64,000 bases of DNA, taken from contig NZ_LT706937.1 of assembly GCF_900155525.1 (NCBI RefSeq), positions 95,658 to 159,657 of the forward strand. The letters are read 5' to 3'. The notes beneath the pieces are model-generated. The model searched no databases. It was not told where the DNA came from and saw only the letters and a program-made list of their open reading frames with translations. This DNA is from Mailhella massiliensis (GTDB taxonomy: Bacteria > Desulfobacterota > Desulfovibrionia > Desulfovibrionales > Desulfovibrionaceae). The position numbers were made by a program, and so were the translations under genes. Positions 36,081 to 45,910 of the stretch are shown here, piece after piece; positions within the stretch are counted from its first letter, which is position 1; each line of letters begins with the position of its first letter.

Positions 36081-39000
36081 ATGGTAAGACGCATCTATGT
36101 AGAGAAAAAGCCCGCCCTGCGGCATGAAGCCGGAGCGCTGCTTGCCGAGCTTCGCACCCTGCTCGGCATCTCTTCCCTTGCCGGACTTCGGCTCATCAAC
36201 CGCTACGACGTGGAAGGACTGGATGAGGAAGCCTTCCGCCGCGCGGTGAAGACCGTGTTTTCCGAACCGCAGGTCGACGATGTGAGCGAACAGCTTCCCG
36301 CCGGCGACCATACGGCGTTCGCCGTGGAATATCTGCCCGGCCAGTTCGACCAGCGTGCCGACTCCGCGAGTCAGTGCATCCAGCTCATGACGCAGGGAGA
36401 AAGGCCCGCCGTGCGCACGGCGCGGGTCTTCCTGCTTTCGGGCGACCTTTCCGAAGCCGATGTGGAAAAAATCAAGCGCTACCTTATCAACCCCGTGGAA
36501 GCGCGCGAAGCCGGACTCGGCGCCGTGGAAACGCTGCGCATGGAATACGAGGTGCCCAGCAGCGTGAGCACCGTGGAAGGCTTCATCTCCATGGACGAAG
36601 CCGGTCTGAAAGAACTGCTCGATTCCCTCGGCCTCGCCATGGATCTTGACGACCTCAAATTTCTTCAGGCCCATTTCCGCGACGAGGAAAAGCGCGATCC
36701 CACCATCACGGAAGTGCGCGTGGTGGACACCTACTGGTCCGACCACTGCCGCCATACCACCTTCTCCACGCATATCGACTCCGTGGAGATTCTGGACGAC
36801 GAGACCCGCGCCGCCTACGAGCGCTACCTTGCCGCCCGTGTGGAGGTGTACGGCGAGGAAAAGGCGGCCGTAAGGCCCCGGACCCTCATGGACATGGCCA
36901 CCATTGCCGCCAAGACGCTCAAAAAGCGCGGTCTGCTCGGCAACATGGATCAGAGCGAGGAAATCAACGCCTGCTCCATACACGTCACGGCCACGGTGAA
37001 CGGCGAAGAGCAGGACTGGCTGCTCATGTTCAAAAACGAAACGCACAATCACCCCACGGAAATCGAGCCTTTCGGCGGCGCAGCCACCTGCATCGGCGGC
37101 TGCATCCGCGACCCGCTCTCCGGCCGCGCGTATGTGTATCAGGCCATGCGCGTCACCGGCTGCGGCGATCCGCGCACGCCCGTTTCCGAAACCATTCCGG
37201 GCAAGCTTCCCCAGCGCAAGCTGGCCCAGACGGCGGCCGCAGGCTATTCCTCCTACGGCAACCAGATAGGTCTTGCCACGGGCATGGTTTCCGAAGTCTA
37301 CCATAACGGCTATGTGGCCAAGCACCTCGAAGTCGGCGCCGTGGCGGCCGCGGCTCCGGCCGCGAACGTGGTGCGCGAGCGCCCCGCTCCCGGCGACGTG
37401 GTCATCCTCCTCGGCGGCCGCACGGGACGCGACGGCATAGGCGGCGCCACCGGCTCCTCCAAGAGCCACAACCGCAAGTCCCTCGTGACCATGGCCTCGG
37501 AAGTGCAGAAGGGCAACGCGCCCGAAGAACGCAAGATACAGCGCCTGTTCCGCGACGGCAGCGTCACCCGGCTCATCAAGCGCTGCAACGACTTCGGCGC
37601 GGGCGGCGTGTCCGTGGCCATAGGCGAACTCGCCCCCGGTCTGAGCATCCGCCTGGACGCGGTGCGCAAGAAGTATGAAGGGCTGGACGGTACGGAACTC
37701 GCCATTTCCGAATCGCAGGAACGCATGGCCTGCGTGGTGGCCGCCAAGGATGCGGAAGCCTTCATCGCCGCGGCGCAGAAGGAAAATCTCGAAGCCTATC
37801 AGGTGGCCGAGGTCACGGAAGATGCCCGCATGGTCATGACCTGGCAGGGCCAGACCATCGTGAACCTTTCCCGCGCCTTCCTGGATACCAACGGCGCGTC
37901 CAAGCACACCACCGTCAAGGTGAACGCGAAGGACCGTTCCGCTCTTGACGCTCCCGCGGCCTCCAGCCTGCGCGAAACGGCTTCCAGCCTGAAATGCGCC
38001 TCCCGCCGCGGCCTTGCCGAGCGCTTCGACTCCACCATCGGCGCAGGTTCCGTGCTCATGCCCTTCGGCGGCGTGCGTCAGCGCACGCCCGCACAGGCCA
38101 TGGCCGCGCTGCTGCCCGTACTGCCCGGACAGGAAACCGAAGACTGCTCCGTCATGGCATGGGGCTTCGACGCGGATCAGATGTGCGTCGACCCGTACAG
38201 GGGAGCCTACCGCTCCGTGGTCACCTCCGTGGCCCGTCTTGCCGCGGCAGGCTGCGATTACCGCAAGGCGTACCTTTCTCTTCAGGAATATTTTGAAAAG
38301 CTGCGCGACGACCCCGAACGCTGGGGCAAGCCCTTCTCCGCCCTGCTCGGCGCGCTGGACGCCCAGCTCGGTCTCGGCGTGGCGGCCATAGGCGGCAAGG
38401 ACTCCATGTCCGGTTCCTTCCTCGACATGGACGTGCCTCCCACCCTCATTTCCTTCGCCATCGCTCCGGCCAAGGTCGGGGACATTCTTTCTCCCGAATT
38501 CAAGGAAGCCGGACACGGCGTGTACCTCTTCGCCCCTGAAAGCGAAGACGCCTCCGCTCTCAGGGCCTGCTGGGACGGCTTTGCCGCCCTGCGGGAAAAG
38601 GGCATCGTCAAGGCTGCCTGGGCCGTGGAAAACAGCGTGGCGGAAGCCGTCATGAACATGTCCTTCGGCAACGGCACGGGATTTGCCGCCTGCGCCGACG
38701 TGGCATGGCACAGGCCCATGCCCGGCGCCATCGTGGCGGAACTTTCCGAAGACTGCGCCTGCGGCCTGAAGATAGGCTCCACCACCGGCGACGGCATGAT
38801 CAGCCTCGGTAAGGACAGCGCCTCCGTAAGCGAGCTTCTCGCTCTGAACGAAGGCGTGCTGGAAAATATCTATCCGAGCCGTACCGAAACCGAAGCCGCC
38901 CCCGTGCCCGTGATCGCCTCTGAAAAGAGCCCGGTGGCCGTGCCCCGCGTGGGCGCGGCAAGGCCCAGGGTGCTCATTCCCGTCTTCCCCGGCACCAACT

Positions 39001-39761
39001 GCGAATACGACAGCGCCCGTGCCGTGCTCCGTGCAGGCCTTGAACCGGAAATCATGGTGCTCCGCAACCAGTCGGCCGCGGAAGTGTCGGAATCGGCCGC
39101 CCGCTTCGCCCGCGCTGCGCGCGACAGCCACATCATCTTCGTGCCCGGCGGCTTCTCCGGCGGCGACGAACCGGAAGGTTCCGGCAAGTTCATCACCGCC
39201 TTCTTCCGCAATCCCGAAGTGGCGGACGCCACCATGCGCCTGCTCAAGGACCGCGACGGCCTCATGCTCGGCATCTGCAACGGCTTCCAGGCGCTCATCA
39301 AGCTCGGTCTCGTGCCCTACGGCGAAATCATCGATACCGACGAGAACTGCCCCACCCTCACCTTCAACGTCATCGGCCGCCATCAGTCGAAGATCGCGCG
39401 TACGCGCGTCTGCTCGCGCCTGTCTCCGTGGCTCGGCAGGGTGAACGTGGGCGATGTGGTTTCCGTGCCCGTTTCCCACGGCGAAGGCCGCTTCCTCTGC
39501 GACGGCGCGCTGCTGGAAAAGCTGCGTGCAGGCGGGCAGATAGCCACGCAGTATGTGGACCTTGAAGGCAATCCCTCCATGGATGTGGACTTCAACCCCA
39601 ACGGCTCCATCTGGGCCGTCGAAGGCATCACCTCGCCCGACGGCCGCGTGCTGGGCAAAATGGGCCACTCCGAACGCACGGGCGCAGGCCTCTACAAAAA
39701 CGTGCCCGGCGATTACGACCTGCACCTCTTCGAATCCGCGAAGGACTACTTCAGCATCTGA
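36081..39761 (+). CDS. purL: FGAM synthase, fused PurL-PurQ (Gram-positive-like clade)
   Basis: A single 1226-residue chain. VRRIYVEKKPALRHEAGALL and ALPGQFDQR-like EYLPGQFDQRADSASQ at the N-terminus match the long PurL of clostridia and streptococci (TIGR01857 type). The core shows DTYWSDHCRHTTF, MLMFKNETHNHPTEIEPFGG and DFGAGGVSVAIGELA. A C-terminal glutaminase has GTNCEYDSARA, PGGFSGGDEPEG and LMLGICNGFQALIKLG (nucleophile Cys). It converts FGAR, ATP and glutamine to FGAM. Many Desulfovibrio relatives use separate PurS/PurQ/PurL, so this fused type suggests transfer. It ends the operon. Confidence 0.94.
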   Translation: MVRRIYVEKKPALRHEAGALLAELRTLLGISSLAGLRLINRYDVEGLDEEAFRRAVKTVFSEPQVDDVSEQLPAGDHTAFAVEYLPGQFDQRADSASQCIQLMTQGERPAVRTARVFLLSGDLSEADVEKIKRYLINPVEAREAGLGAVETLRMEYEVPSSVSTVEGFISMDEAGLKELLDSLGLAMDLDDLKFLQAHFRDEEKRDPTITEVRVVDTYWSDHCRHTTFSTHIDSVEILDDETRAAYERYLAARVEVYGEEKAAVRPRTLMDMATIAAKTLKKRGLLGNMDQSEEINACSIHVTATVNGEEQDWLLMFKNETHNHPTEIEPFGGAATCIGGCIRDPLSGRAYVYQAMRVTGCGDPRTPVSETIPGKLPQRKLAQTAAAGYSSYGNQIGLATGMVSEVYHNGYVAKHLEVGAVAAAAPAANVVRERPAPGDVVILLGGRTGRDGIGGATGSSKSHNRKSLVTMASEVQKGNAPEERKIQRLFRDGSVTRLIKRCNDFGAGGVSVAIGELAPGLSIRLDAVRKKYEGLDGTELAISESQERMACVVAAKDAEAFIAAAQKENLEAYQVAEVTEDARMVMTWQGQTIVNLSRAFLDTNGASKHTTVKVNAKDRSALDAPAASSLRETASSLKCASRRGLAERFDSTIGAGSVLMPFGGVRQRTPAQAMAALLPVLPGQETEDCSVMAWGFDADQMCVDPYRGAYRSVVTSVARLAAAGCDYRKAYLSLQEYFEKLRDDPERWGKPFSALLGALDAQLGLGVAAIGGKDSMSGSFLDMDVPPTLISFAIAPAKVGDILSPEFKEAGHGVYLFAPESEDASALRACWDGFAALREKGIVKAAWAVENSVAEAVMNMSFGNGTGFAACADVAWHRPMPGAIVAELSEDCACGLKIGSTTGDGMISLGKDSASVSELLALNEGVLENIYPSRTETEAAPVPVIASEKSPVAVPRVGAARPRVLIPVFPGTNCEYDSARAVLRAGLEPEIMVLRNQSAAEVSESAARFARAARDSHIIFVPGGFSGGDEPEGSGKFITAFFRNPEVADATMRLLKDRDGLMLGICNGFQALIKLGLVPYGEIIDTDENCPTLTFNVIGRHQSKIARTRVCSRLSPWLGRVNVGDVVSVPVSHGEGRFLCDGALLEKLRAGGQIATQYVDLEGNPSMDVDFNPNGSIWAVEGITSPDGRVLGKMGHSERTGAGLYKNVPGDYDLHLFESAKDYFSI

Positions 39762-39835
39762 GCGCTCCGGGGGAGTCCGTCTCCCCCGAGCGGAGCTTCA
39801 CGGGTCCGCCTGAGGTTGCGGCGTTCAGAAAAACT

Positions 39836-39876
39836 AAGGCTCCCGGCCGCATCATACGGTCGGGAGCCTTTCTTTT
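39836..39876 (+). terminator. Terminator of the pur operon
   Basis: AAGGCTCCCG (39836-39845) pairs with CGGGAGCCTT (39861-39870), followed by TCTTTT. The 5'-nucleotidase gene converges from the right. Confidence 0.9.
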
Positions 39877-39888
39877 ACATGAAGCGGC

Positions 39889-41514
39889 CTATCTTACACG
39901 GATGATGCGCCCGCCCTCCGGCTCGGGCAGCGGGGAATGCGTCCGTATCCAGGCTTCCACCTCATCCACCACCAGACTCTCGGGCGAAGGAACCGCGCCT
40001 CCTCCGGCCAGCACGGCATAACCGTCCCCCCCTTCGGCAAGATAATCGGCAAGCGCCACGATATAGCGCCCGTCCGGCTCAAGAGGGGAAAACGTTCCCT
40101 TTTCATCCTGCACTTCCGCCTTCAGCACCCGGGAACCGGCGGGACGGGTGGAATCCACCTCATAGCGCAGGCCCGCCGTCTGGAGAAGACGCGGCCCCTT
40201 CGCCCCTTCCTGCGCCACGCCGTGTTCCAGCGCGGCAAGAATCTCCCTGCCCGTATATTCACGCAGTACGGACACGTTGCCGAAGGGATGAACGGAAAGC
40301 AGGTCTCCCCGCGTGATCTTCCCGGCGGGAAGAGCCGCGCGTACGGCTCCGCCGTTGCAGAGCGCCACGGTTGCGCCGAAGGGACGGCCCGCCTCCAGCA
40401 TGGCGTCCGTGGTGATCATGCCGCCGAGGCAGTCCTTTTCCCGGCACAGGTCCATGCCGTCGGGCAGGGAAAGATGATGCTCTCCCACCACTTCGGCACG
40501 GAGCGCCCTGAGCGTCGCCCCGTAGCGGTCCACAAGTTCCTTCACCGCGGGGTCCACAGGCGTGTCGGCGCCAAGCTCCACGGCGGCCCCGCTCCAGAAT
40601 GCGGGTACGCCTTTTCCGTCGAACTTCACGCTGAGCTCGCCGAGGTACTTTGCCCCGCGCCCGGCGGTGACCACCAGAACGGGGGAACCGTCCGGCGAAT
40701 GCTCCACCACGGGATACGGTCCGTCGGAAGGCTCGGGTCCCAGATAGCTGTGCGTATGCCCGCCCACAATGATATCCACGCCGTCCACGCTGCGGGCCAG
40801 TTCTCTGTCCCTGGGAAGACCGAGGTGCGTCACTGCCACGATGTGCCGTATGCCCTGCGCTTCAAGTTCCTTCACCTCGCGGGCAAGCGCATCCTCCGCC
40901 CTGTCGAAGCGCGTCTGCGCGCAGGCCGAGGCCAGGGCGGTCACCTCATCGTTGGCAAGCCCCACAACGGCCACCTTTTCCCCGCGCACGTTTCTGACGA
41001 TGTGCGGCAGCCTTCTCCCCCCATGCAGGGGGCAGCCTTCTTCAGGATTCAGATTGGCGGCCAGCACGGGCACAGGCGTCTTTTCCATAAAGCGGGCCAG
41101 TTCCCCGCAGCCTTCGTCGAACTCATGGTTGCCCAGCGTCATGGCGTCCCACGGCACCACGCGGTCCACATCCGCAATCATGGGCCATTTGTTCACACTG
41201 TAGAAAAGCGTGCCCTGAAACTGGTCTCCGGCGTCCACGGCGATGACGTTGTCCTTCTGCGCCCTCGCGGCCTTCACGGCAAAGGCCACACGGCCCAGCC
41301 CCCCGGCACAGTCTCCGTTCTCCAGACAGGCGTTGCCGTATCCGTCCATACCGGCAAGGAAGGAATGCGTATCGTTGGTGTGCAGAATCACCAGCTCCAG
41401 ACCGTCTTCCTGCCGTTGCGGAACCGATTTTTCCCCGCATCCGGCAAGAACGGATGCCATGGCCAGAACCAGCGCAAGGCATGGCCCTGCACCGCTCCGT
41501 ATTCTTCTCTTCAT
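39889..41514 (-). CDS. 5'-nucleotidase/UshA-type lipoprotein
   Basis: A 541-residue exported phosphoesterase. The lipoprotein signal ends LAMASVLAGCGEKS. The metallophosphatase domain follows with LVILHTNDTHSFLAG, VDAGDQFQGTLFYS, TLGNHEFDEG and IVGGHTHSYLG, all di-metal ligand motifs. The C-terminal nucleotidase domain has ALCNGGAVRAALPAG and a LADYLAEGGDGYAVL substrate loop. It releases phosphate from nucleotides or related esters outside the inner membrane. The ATG at 41514 is chosen because it begins the signal peptide and has GGAG ahead. Confidence 0.93.
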   Translation of the reverse strand: MKRRIRSGAGPCLALVLAMASVLAGCGEKSVPQRQEDGLELVILHTNDTHSFLAGMDGYGNACLENGDCAGGLGRVAFAVKAARAQKDNVIAVDAGDQFQGTLFYSVNKWPMIADVDRVVPWDAMTLGNHEFDEGCGELARFMEKTPVPVLAANLNPEEGCPLHGGRRLPHIVRNVRGEKVAVVGLANDEVTALASACAQTRFDRAEDALAREVKELEAQGIRHIVAVTHLGLPRDRELARSVDGVDIIVGGHTHSYLGPEPSDGPYPVVEHSPDGSPVLVVTAGRGAKYLGELSVKFDGKGVPAFWSGAAVELGADTPVDPAVKELVDRYGATLRALRAEVVGEHHLSLPDGMDLCREKDCLGGMITTDAMLEAGRPFGATVALCNGGAVRAALPAGKITRGDLLSVHPFGNVSVLREYTGREILAALEHGVAQEGAKGPRLLQTAGLRYEVDSTRPAGSRVLKAEVQDEKGTFSPLEPDGRYIVALADYLAEGGDGYAVLAGGGAVPSPESLVVDEVEAWIRTHSPLPEPEGGRIIRVR

Positions 41515-41682
41515 GGTTCTTTCTCCTTTCCTCATGCCCGGCAACAGGGGGGCGCTTCTTCCATGAAAAGCACGCGCCTGCCGTTCCGCGAAGCCGCTTT
41601 CCACGGCCGCGGGGATTAAAACAGAAAAGCGCGGCAATGAAAACCGCGATCTCCGCTTCCTTTTTTCTCCCGGAGAACAATG

Positions 41683-42483
41683 TCACAAGACGGAAAGAAC
41701 GACATGCAGCGCCATGACGATATTCATGACGGCCACGGCCTTCTTCATGGCCGCAAGCGGCATGTTTTCGGCATGAAGCAGATACGCCCCGAACCTTGCC
41801 GTCACCACGGAGGGAACAAGAAGGCACAGCGCCCCGGGAAGGTACAGATATCCCAGCGACCACGCGGGAAGCTTCGCCTCTCCCCAGCCGGAAAGCATGT
41901 ATCCGCAGGTGGAGGTTGCGGCAATGACAAGGCCGATGCCCGCGCTCGTTCCCACGGCCTGACGCCAGGGAACGCCTCTCCAGTGCAGCCAGGTAACGCA
42001 GATCAAGGTTCCGGCAAGCCCGCTCATGCTGGCAAGCAGCCCGAAAAAAGCCGCCGCCACCTCCAGAAAGGCCGTTTTCTCCCTGCAGGGCTCCCGGGAT
42101 TTCTGCGGAAGAAGAATGTGCACCCCCATGAGCATGAGCACGGCGGCAAAAAGCAGCCTGAGAAAAAGCGCGGGCATGTGAGGAGCCAGAAATGCCCCGG
42201 CCATGCTCCCGGCAAACACATACGGTCCCATGCGCCGGAGAAGATCTCCGCGCAGCGACCCCAGCGCCCTGTGGGCCAGTACGCTGGACACACAGGTCAG
42301 AAGTATGGTGGCCGGAGCCGTGCCCACGGCCATCACATGCGCCATGCCCGGAGAAACGCCGAGGCGCGGCAACACTTCATCAAGCAGCGGAATGACGATG
42401 AACGAGCCGCCCATGCCGAGAAGGCCGTTGAGCAGGCCGATGAACGCGCCGCCGACCATGCATGAAGCAACAAGAAACAGCAT
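41683..42483 (-). CDS. TauE/SafE family permease
   Basis: A 266-residue membrane protein with about eight segments. GAFIGLLNGLLGMGGSFIVIPLL in the first half and FFGLLASMSGLAGTLICVTWLHW in the second are the duplicated TauE/SafE motifs. Family members export sulfite, sulfoacetate or related anions produced from organosulfur compounds, though most are untested. It lies 93 bp behind the Fe-S oxidoreductase gene with a hairpin between, so it may be transcribed on its own or by read-through. Confidence 0.85.
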   Translation of the reverse strand: MLFLVASCMVGGAFIGLLNGLLGMGGSFIVIPLLDEVLPRLGVSPGMAHVMAVGTAPATILLTCVSSVLAHRALGSLRGDLLRRMGPYVFAGSMAGAFLAPHMPALFLRLLFAAVLMLMGVHILLPQKSREPCREKTAFLEVAAAFFGLLASMSGLAGTLICVTWLHWRGVPWRQAVGTSAGIGLVIAATSTCGYMLSGWGEAKLPAWSLGYLYLPGALCLLVPSVVTARFGAYLLHAENMPLAAMKKAVAVMNIVMALHVVLSVL

Positions 42484-42517
42484 TCTCCCCCCCTTTTTTC
42501 CGAAACTTCATCGTCAA

Positions 42518-42547
42518 AGGCCCCCCGGGCGCACGCCCGGAGGGCCT
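42518..42547 (-). terminator. Hairpin between the Fe-S oxidoreductase and TauE/SafE genes
   Basis: AGGCCCCCCGGGC (42518-42530) pairs imperfectly with GCCCGGAGGGCCT (42535-42547); on the minus strand only TTT follows. Probably a partial or full terminator of the upstream operon. Confidence 0.6.
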
Positions 42548-42575
42548 CCTTCTCACTGCAATACGGAGAGAGATG

Positions 42576-44252
42576 CTACAGCATCATGGTCAGGGGGAAC
42601 TTGTAGGCAATGGACCCCGTGGGGCAGGCAATACGGCAGCAGCCGCAGTGCCAGCACTGGGCAGGATAGGCCACGGCGGGACCGTCGTCCGTCATTTCCA
42701 GAATATGGCCGGGGCAGCTTTCCACACAGGAACCGCATTCCATGCAGTGGCCGCAGTGCATACAGCGCGAGGCCTCCTTCACCGCCTGTTCCGGGGAAAG
42801 CCCGTCCTCCAGTTCATGGAAGGCCACGCCGGGCGCAGCGTCCTTCACCGGCTGCACCTGCCTCGGCGCATGTTCGTGGTAGTCGATGTTCATCATTTCC
42901 TCAAAGGCCACCACATGGGGTTCCACGCAGCTTTCCGCCTTCTGCGTGCACACGTTCCCTTCCTCGTCGATGAAAATGTCGAGGGGGGCCTGCTCTCCGC
43001 ACAGGAAGCAGTGCAGGGCCACGGCGGCCCTGCGGCCCGCGCCTATGGCGGAAGCCACCAGCCCGGGACCGGAGGCCATATCCCCCGCCGCGAAAAGGCC
43101 GGGCACGGAGGTGCGGAAGTCGTCGTCCACCTTCACCATGCCGCGCGGCGTGCGTTCCACATCCATGCCGCAAAGCGCCGTTTCGTCGAGCTTGAGACCG
43201 CTTGCGCATATCACAAGGTCGGCGTCGAGCAGGAAGGCGGCTTCATCGGCCATTTCCGCATGAAGACGGCCCGTTTCATCGAAGCGGAAGGAGGAGACCT
43301 TTTCCGCCTTCACACGCAGGCGTCCGTCCGTCTCTTCCACGCTCCTGCTGAGCAGCGACTGATGAAGGCATATCCCTTCTTCCCGGGCCTGCCGTACCTC
43401 CTCGGCCGGGGCGCGCATGGAAGAATCGTCCTCAAGGCAGATGAGATGCACCGAGCGGGCCTTCAGACGCTTTGCGGTGAAGGCGCAGTCGAAGGCCACG
43501 CCGCCGCCGCCGAGAATGGCCACGTCGCGCCCTTCAAGGCTCTCGCGCTCCAGCGTCATGCGCCTGAGCCAGTTCACGGCCGTTTTCAGGTGCTCCCTGC
43601 CGGGAATATCGAGAATGCGTTCCTTCCACAGGCCCGTGGTCATGAGGCAGGCGTCGTAACGCTCCAGAAGGTCGGCCACCATCACGTCGCGTCCTGCGGT
43701 GACGTTGGTGAAGACCTGCACGTCGCCTTCCACGGCCGCGGCGCATTCACGGTCCACCACATCCTTGGGCAGGCGGAAGTCGGGAATGACCTGACGGGGC
43801 GCTCCGCCCATGACGGGCGAAGATTCATATACGTCCACGCCATGCCCCAGAAGGGAGGCAAAACGCGCTGCGGCAAGTCCGGCAGGGCCCGCGCCCACCA
43901 CGGCGATGCGGCGGCCGCTTTCCGGCAGCGGACGGAGCCTGAGGCCTCGACCGTGATCGGCGGCAAAACGCTCCAGGCTGTGTATGGCCATGGGCTCATC
44001 ATAGGAAGTTCTGTTGCACTTTCCCTCGCAGGGATGAGGACATACGCGGCCCGTCACCCCGGGGAAGGGGTTGCGGACATGCAGCCACAAAAGAGCCTCG
44101 TCCACACGGCCTTCCGCCAGAAGGGTATGAACTTTCTGTATGGAATTTCCGAGAAGGCAGGCCTTCTCACAGGGAGAAGTGCGCGTCTGGCGGAAGTCGC
44201 CGCTGTTCTGGATGAAAGGGATTTTCCATTCCTTGCTGTAAATAGGGGGCAT
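42576..44252 (-). CDS. GltD-like FAD/NAD(P) oxidoreductase with C-terminal 2[4Fe-4S] domain
   Basis: A 558-residue protein. An N-terminal Fe-S domain (SPCEKACLLGNSI; GRVCPHPCEGKCNR) leads to the FAD motif IAVVGAGPAGLAAARFASLL, an NAD(P) motif VAILGGGGVAFDCAFTAKRL, and GLFAAGDMASGPGLV. The C-terminus adds CMHCGHCMECGSCVESCPG and CWHCGCCRIACPTGS, two ferredoxin-type clusters. It can take electrons from NAD(P)H and hand them on, most likely to the flavoprotein encoded 20 bp upstream. I start at ATG 44252 with GGAG ahead, not the ATG at 44273 inside the upstream stop. Confidence 0.88.
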   Translation of the reverse strand: MPPIYSKEWKIPFIQNSGDFRQTRTSPCEKACLLGNSIQKVHTLLAEGRVDEALLWLHVRNPFPGVTGRVCPHPCEGKCNRTSYDEPMAIHSLERFAADHGRGLRLRPLPESGRRIAVVGAGPAGLAAARFASLLGHGVDVYESSPVMGGAPRQVIPDFRLPKDVVDRECAAAVEGDVQVFTNVTAGRDVMVADLLERYDACLMTTGLWKERILDIPGREHLKTAVNWLRRMTLERESLEGRDVAILGGGGVAFDCAFTAKRLKARSVHLICLEDDSSMRAPAEEVRQAREEGICLHQSLLSRSVEETDGRLRVKAEKVSSFRFDETGRLHAEMADEAAFLLDADLVICASGLKLDETALCGMDVERTPRGMVKVDDDFRTSVPGLFAAGDMASGPGLVASAIGAGRRAAVALHCFLCGEQAPLDIFIDEEGNVCTQKAESCVEPHVVAFEEMMNIDYHEHAPRQVQPVKDAAPGVAFHELEDGLSPEQAVKEASRCMHCGHCMECGSCVESCPGHILEMTDDGPAVAYPAQCWHCGCCRIACPTGSIAYKFPLTMML

Positions 44253-44272
44253 TGTTCTCTCTCCTTCCGCCA

Positions 44273-45910
44273 TTACAGCCAGAACGTGCTGGGCTGGCCG
44301 TCTTTTTTGATCACCGCGAGAATCTTGCCGTTGTAGGCGTCGCTTTTTTCCGGGTAGTCGCTGCGGCGGTACACGCTTCTGCCGCTTTCCCTGCGCTCAC
44401 GGGTGCACAGGGTGGAAAGCACGCAGGAGGAAAGCAGGTGTTCCGCCTCATGCACCATCATGAGTTCGTGCATGTTGGAGGCCTTTACCCGGCCCATGTA
44501 GGTGGCAATGAAGCCCAGGCGCTCCAGGGCGATGTCCATGCCCGCCTCATTGCGCACATATCCCATGTAGTACGACATGACCTGCCGGATGGAGGATTCG
44601 AACATCGCCTGGTCGATCACGTCGCCCTTCACGGCAAGAGGCGCGCCGATACGGGCGCATTCGGCCTGTATCTCCTCTTCCAGATCACCGAGGTCCACGG
44701 GCGCGGCAAGGCGGCCTGCGGCGGAACGTCCGGCAAGGTAGCCGCTGCACAGGGAACCGGAGAAGGTGTAGAACACGCATCCGTTGTACAGGCCGGGCAC
44801 GGTGGTTTCATAGTGATCGTCCGTGGCGAGCATCCCGCTGAATTCAATCTCGCCTATCTCGATTTCCATGGGGGCCTTGGCGAAGTCCACGCCGCGCTGC
44901 TCGCAGTAGTCGAGGAAGGTGGCCTTGTCGCCGGGCATGAGCACATACTGCAGGTGATGGAGCAGCTCGGGGTCGATGTGGCGCATTTCCATATGGAAGG
45001 GCCCGCGGCCTTCCACCAGTTCCCTGTGCGTGCCGTTGATCTGGAACTGACGGGGGCAGTTTTCCATCTGCGGATGATACCTGGGCATGAACCTCTCGCC
45101 GAGGGCGTTCAGTTCGTGCGCGCCGGAACCGTTGATGCCGTTCATGCCCGCGCAGCCGAAGCCCTTGGGAATAAGCGTGGCCTGCTGCTTCACGTCCATG
45201 TTGATGATGCGCGCGCCCGCCTCGTAGGCAAGAGCGTACTGGCTGCCCGTGTTGAAGGGGCTGTGCCAGGTATTGTACGGGTTGCCCGTGGAATTGGCGG
45301 AGGCACGGTTGCAGCTGTTGCCGAGGGCGAGAATGACGGTGGATGCGGCGATGACGTATCTGGTTCCGTCCAGCACGTTGAAGCCCACGGCCCCGGCGAT
45401 GCAGCCGTCCTTTTTGAGCAGACGGGTGATCATCACATGGTCGAGCACGTCCGCGCCCATGGCGCGCAGCCTTCGGGCGATGAGGCGCTTGATCTTCTGC
45501 CCTTCGGCGATATTGATGTACCAGGCCGGTTCCCCGCGGCCCGCGGTGCGCAGGTAGCTCCCGTCGGGATTGTGCAGAAGGTGCACTCCCTCCGCTTCCA
45601 GAAAGGCCACCATGTCGGGCATGACTTCGCCCCAGTCGCGTATCTGCTTTTCCGAAACGCCGGAACCGGGCTTGTTGTGCACACGGACAAGGTCGTCGAT
45701 GGTGTCGTCCGGCTCGTCGGTACCGAGCACCGCGACGAAATGGTCGTTGCCGCCGCCCAGACAGCCGGAACTTTCCAGCTTGCCCTTGTCCACCATGAGC
45801 GTCCTGACTCCGGCCCTTCGGGCGGCCAGAGCCGCGCCGCAGCCGGCGGCGCCCGTACCGAGGATGAGAAGATCCGTTTCCAGGCGGATAATCTGAGGAT
45901 TCATGGTCAT
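44273..45910 (-). CDS. AprA/fumarate reductase-like flavoprotein
   Basis: A 545-residue FAD protein. The dinucleotide motif TDLLILGTGAAGCGAALAAR lies at about 10-29. WHSPFNTGSQYALAYEAGAR and VEGRGPFHMEMRHIDPELLHHL are typical of the adenylylsulfate reductase alpha / fumarate reductase flavoprotein superfamily. It has no signal peptide, so it works in the cytoplasm. It is not a plain AprA, because AprB is absent and the partner is a GltD-like Fe-S protein. The start at 45910 overlaps the permease stop (ATGA); an ATG two codons later is possible. The likely job is reduction or oxidation of the imported anion, substrate unknown. Confidence 0.87.
   Translation of the reverse strand: MTMNPQIIRLETDLLILGTGAAGCGAALAARRAGVRTLMVDKGKLESSGCLGGGNDHFVAVLGTDEPDDTIDDLVRVHNKPGSGVSEKQIRDWGEVMPDMVAFLEAEGVHLLHNPDGSYLRTAGRGEPAWYINIAEGQKIKRLIARRLRAMGADVLDHVMITRLLKKDGCIAGAVGFNVLDGTRYVIAASTVILALGNSCNRASANSTGNPYNTWHSPFNTGSQYALAYEAGARIINMDVKQQATLIPKGFGCAGMNGINGSGAHELNALGERFMPRYHPQMENCPRQFQINGTHRELVEGRGPFHMEMRHIDPELLHHLQYVLMPGDKATFLDYCEQRGVDFAKAPMEIEIGEIEFSGMLATDDHYETTVPGLYNGCVFYTFSGSLCSGYLAGRSAAGRLAAPVDLGDLEEEIQAECARIGAPLAVKGDVIDQAMFESSIRQVMSYYMGYVRNEAGMDIALERLGFIATYMGRVKASNMHELMMVHEAEHLLSSCVLSTLCTRERRESGRSVYRRSDYPEKSDAYNGKILAVIKKDGQPSTFWL

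Noticed and set aside
33555-39725. A 2056-codon open frame on the minus strand
   Set aside because: It is antisense to purF, purM and purL, which have full motifs. GC-rich codon bias leaves the opposite strand open. Its product is His/Gly/Val-rich without any domain.
44273-45910. True dissimilatory APS reductase alpha (aprA)
   Set aside because: There is no aprB or qmo next to it, the partner is a GltD-like protein, and it sits in a transporter operon. Only superfamily membership is supported.
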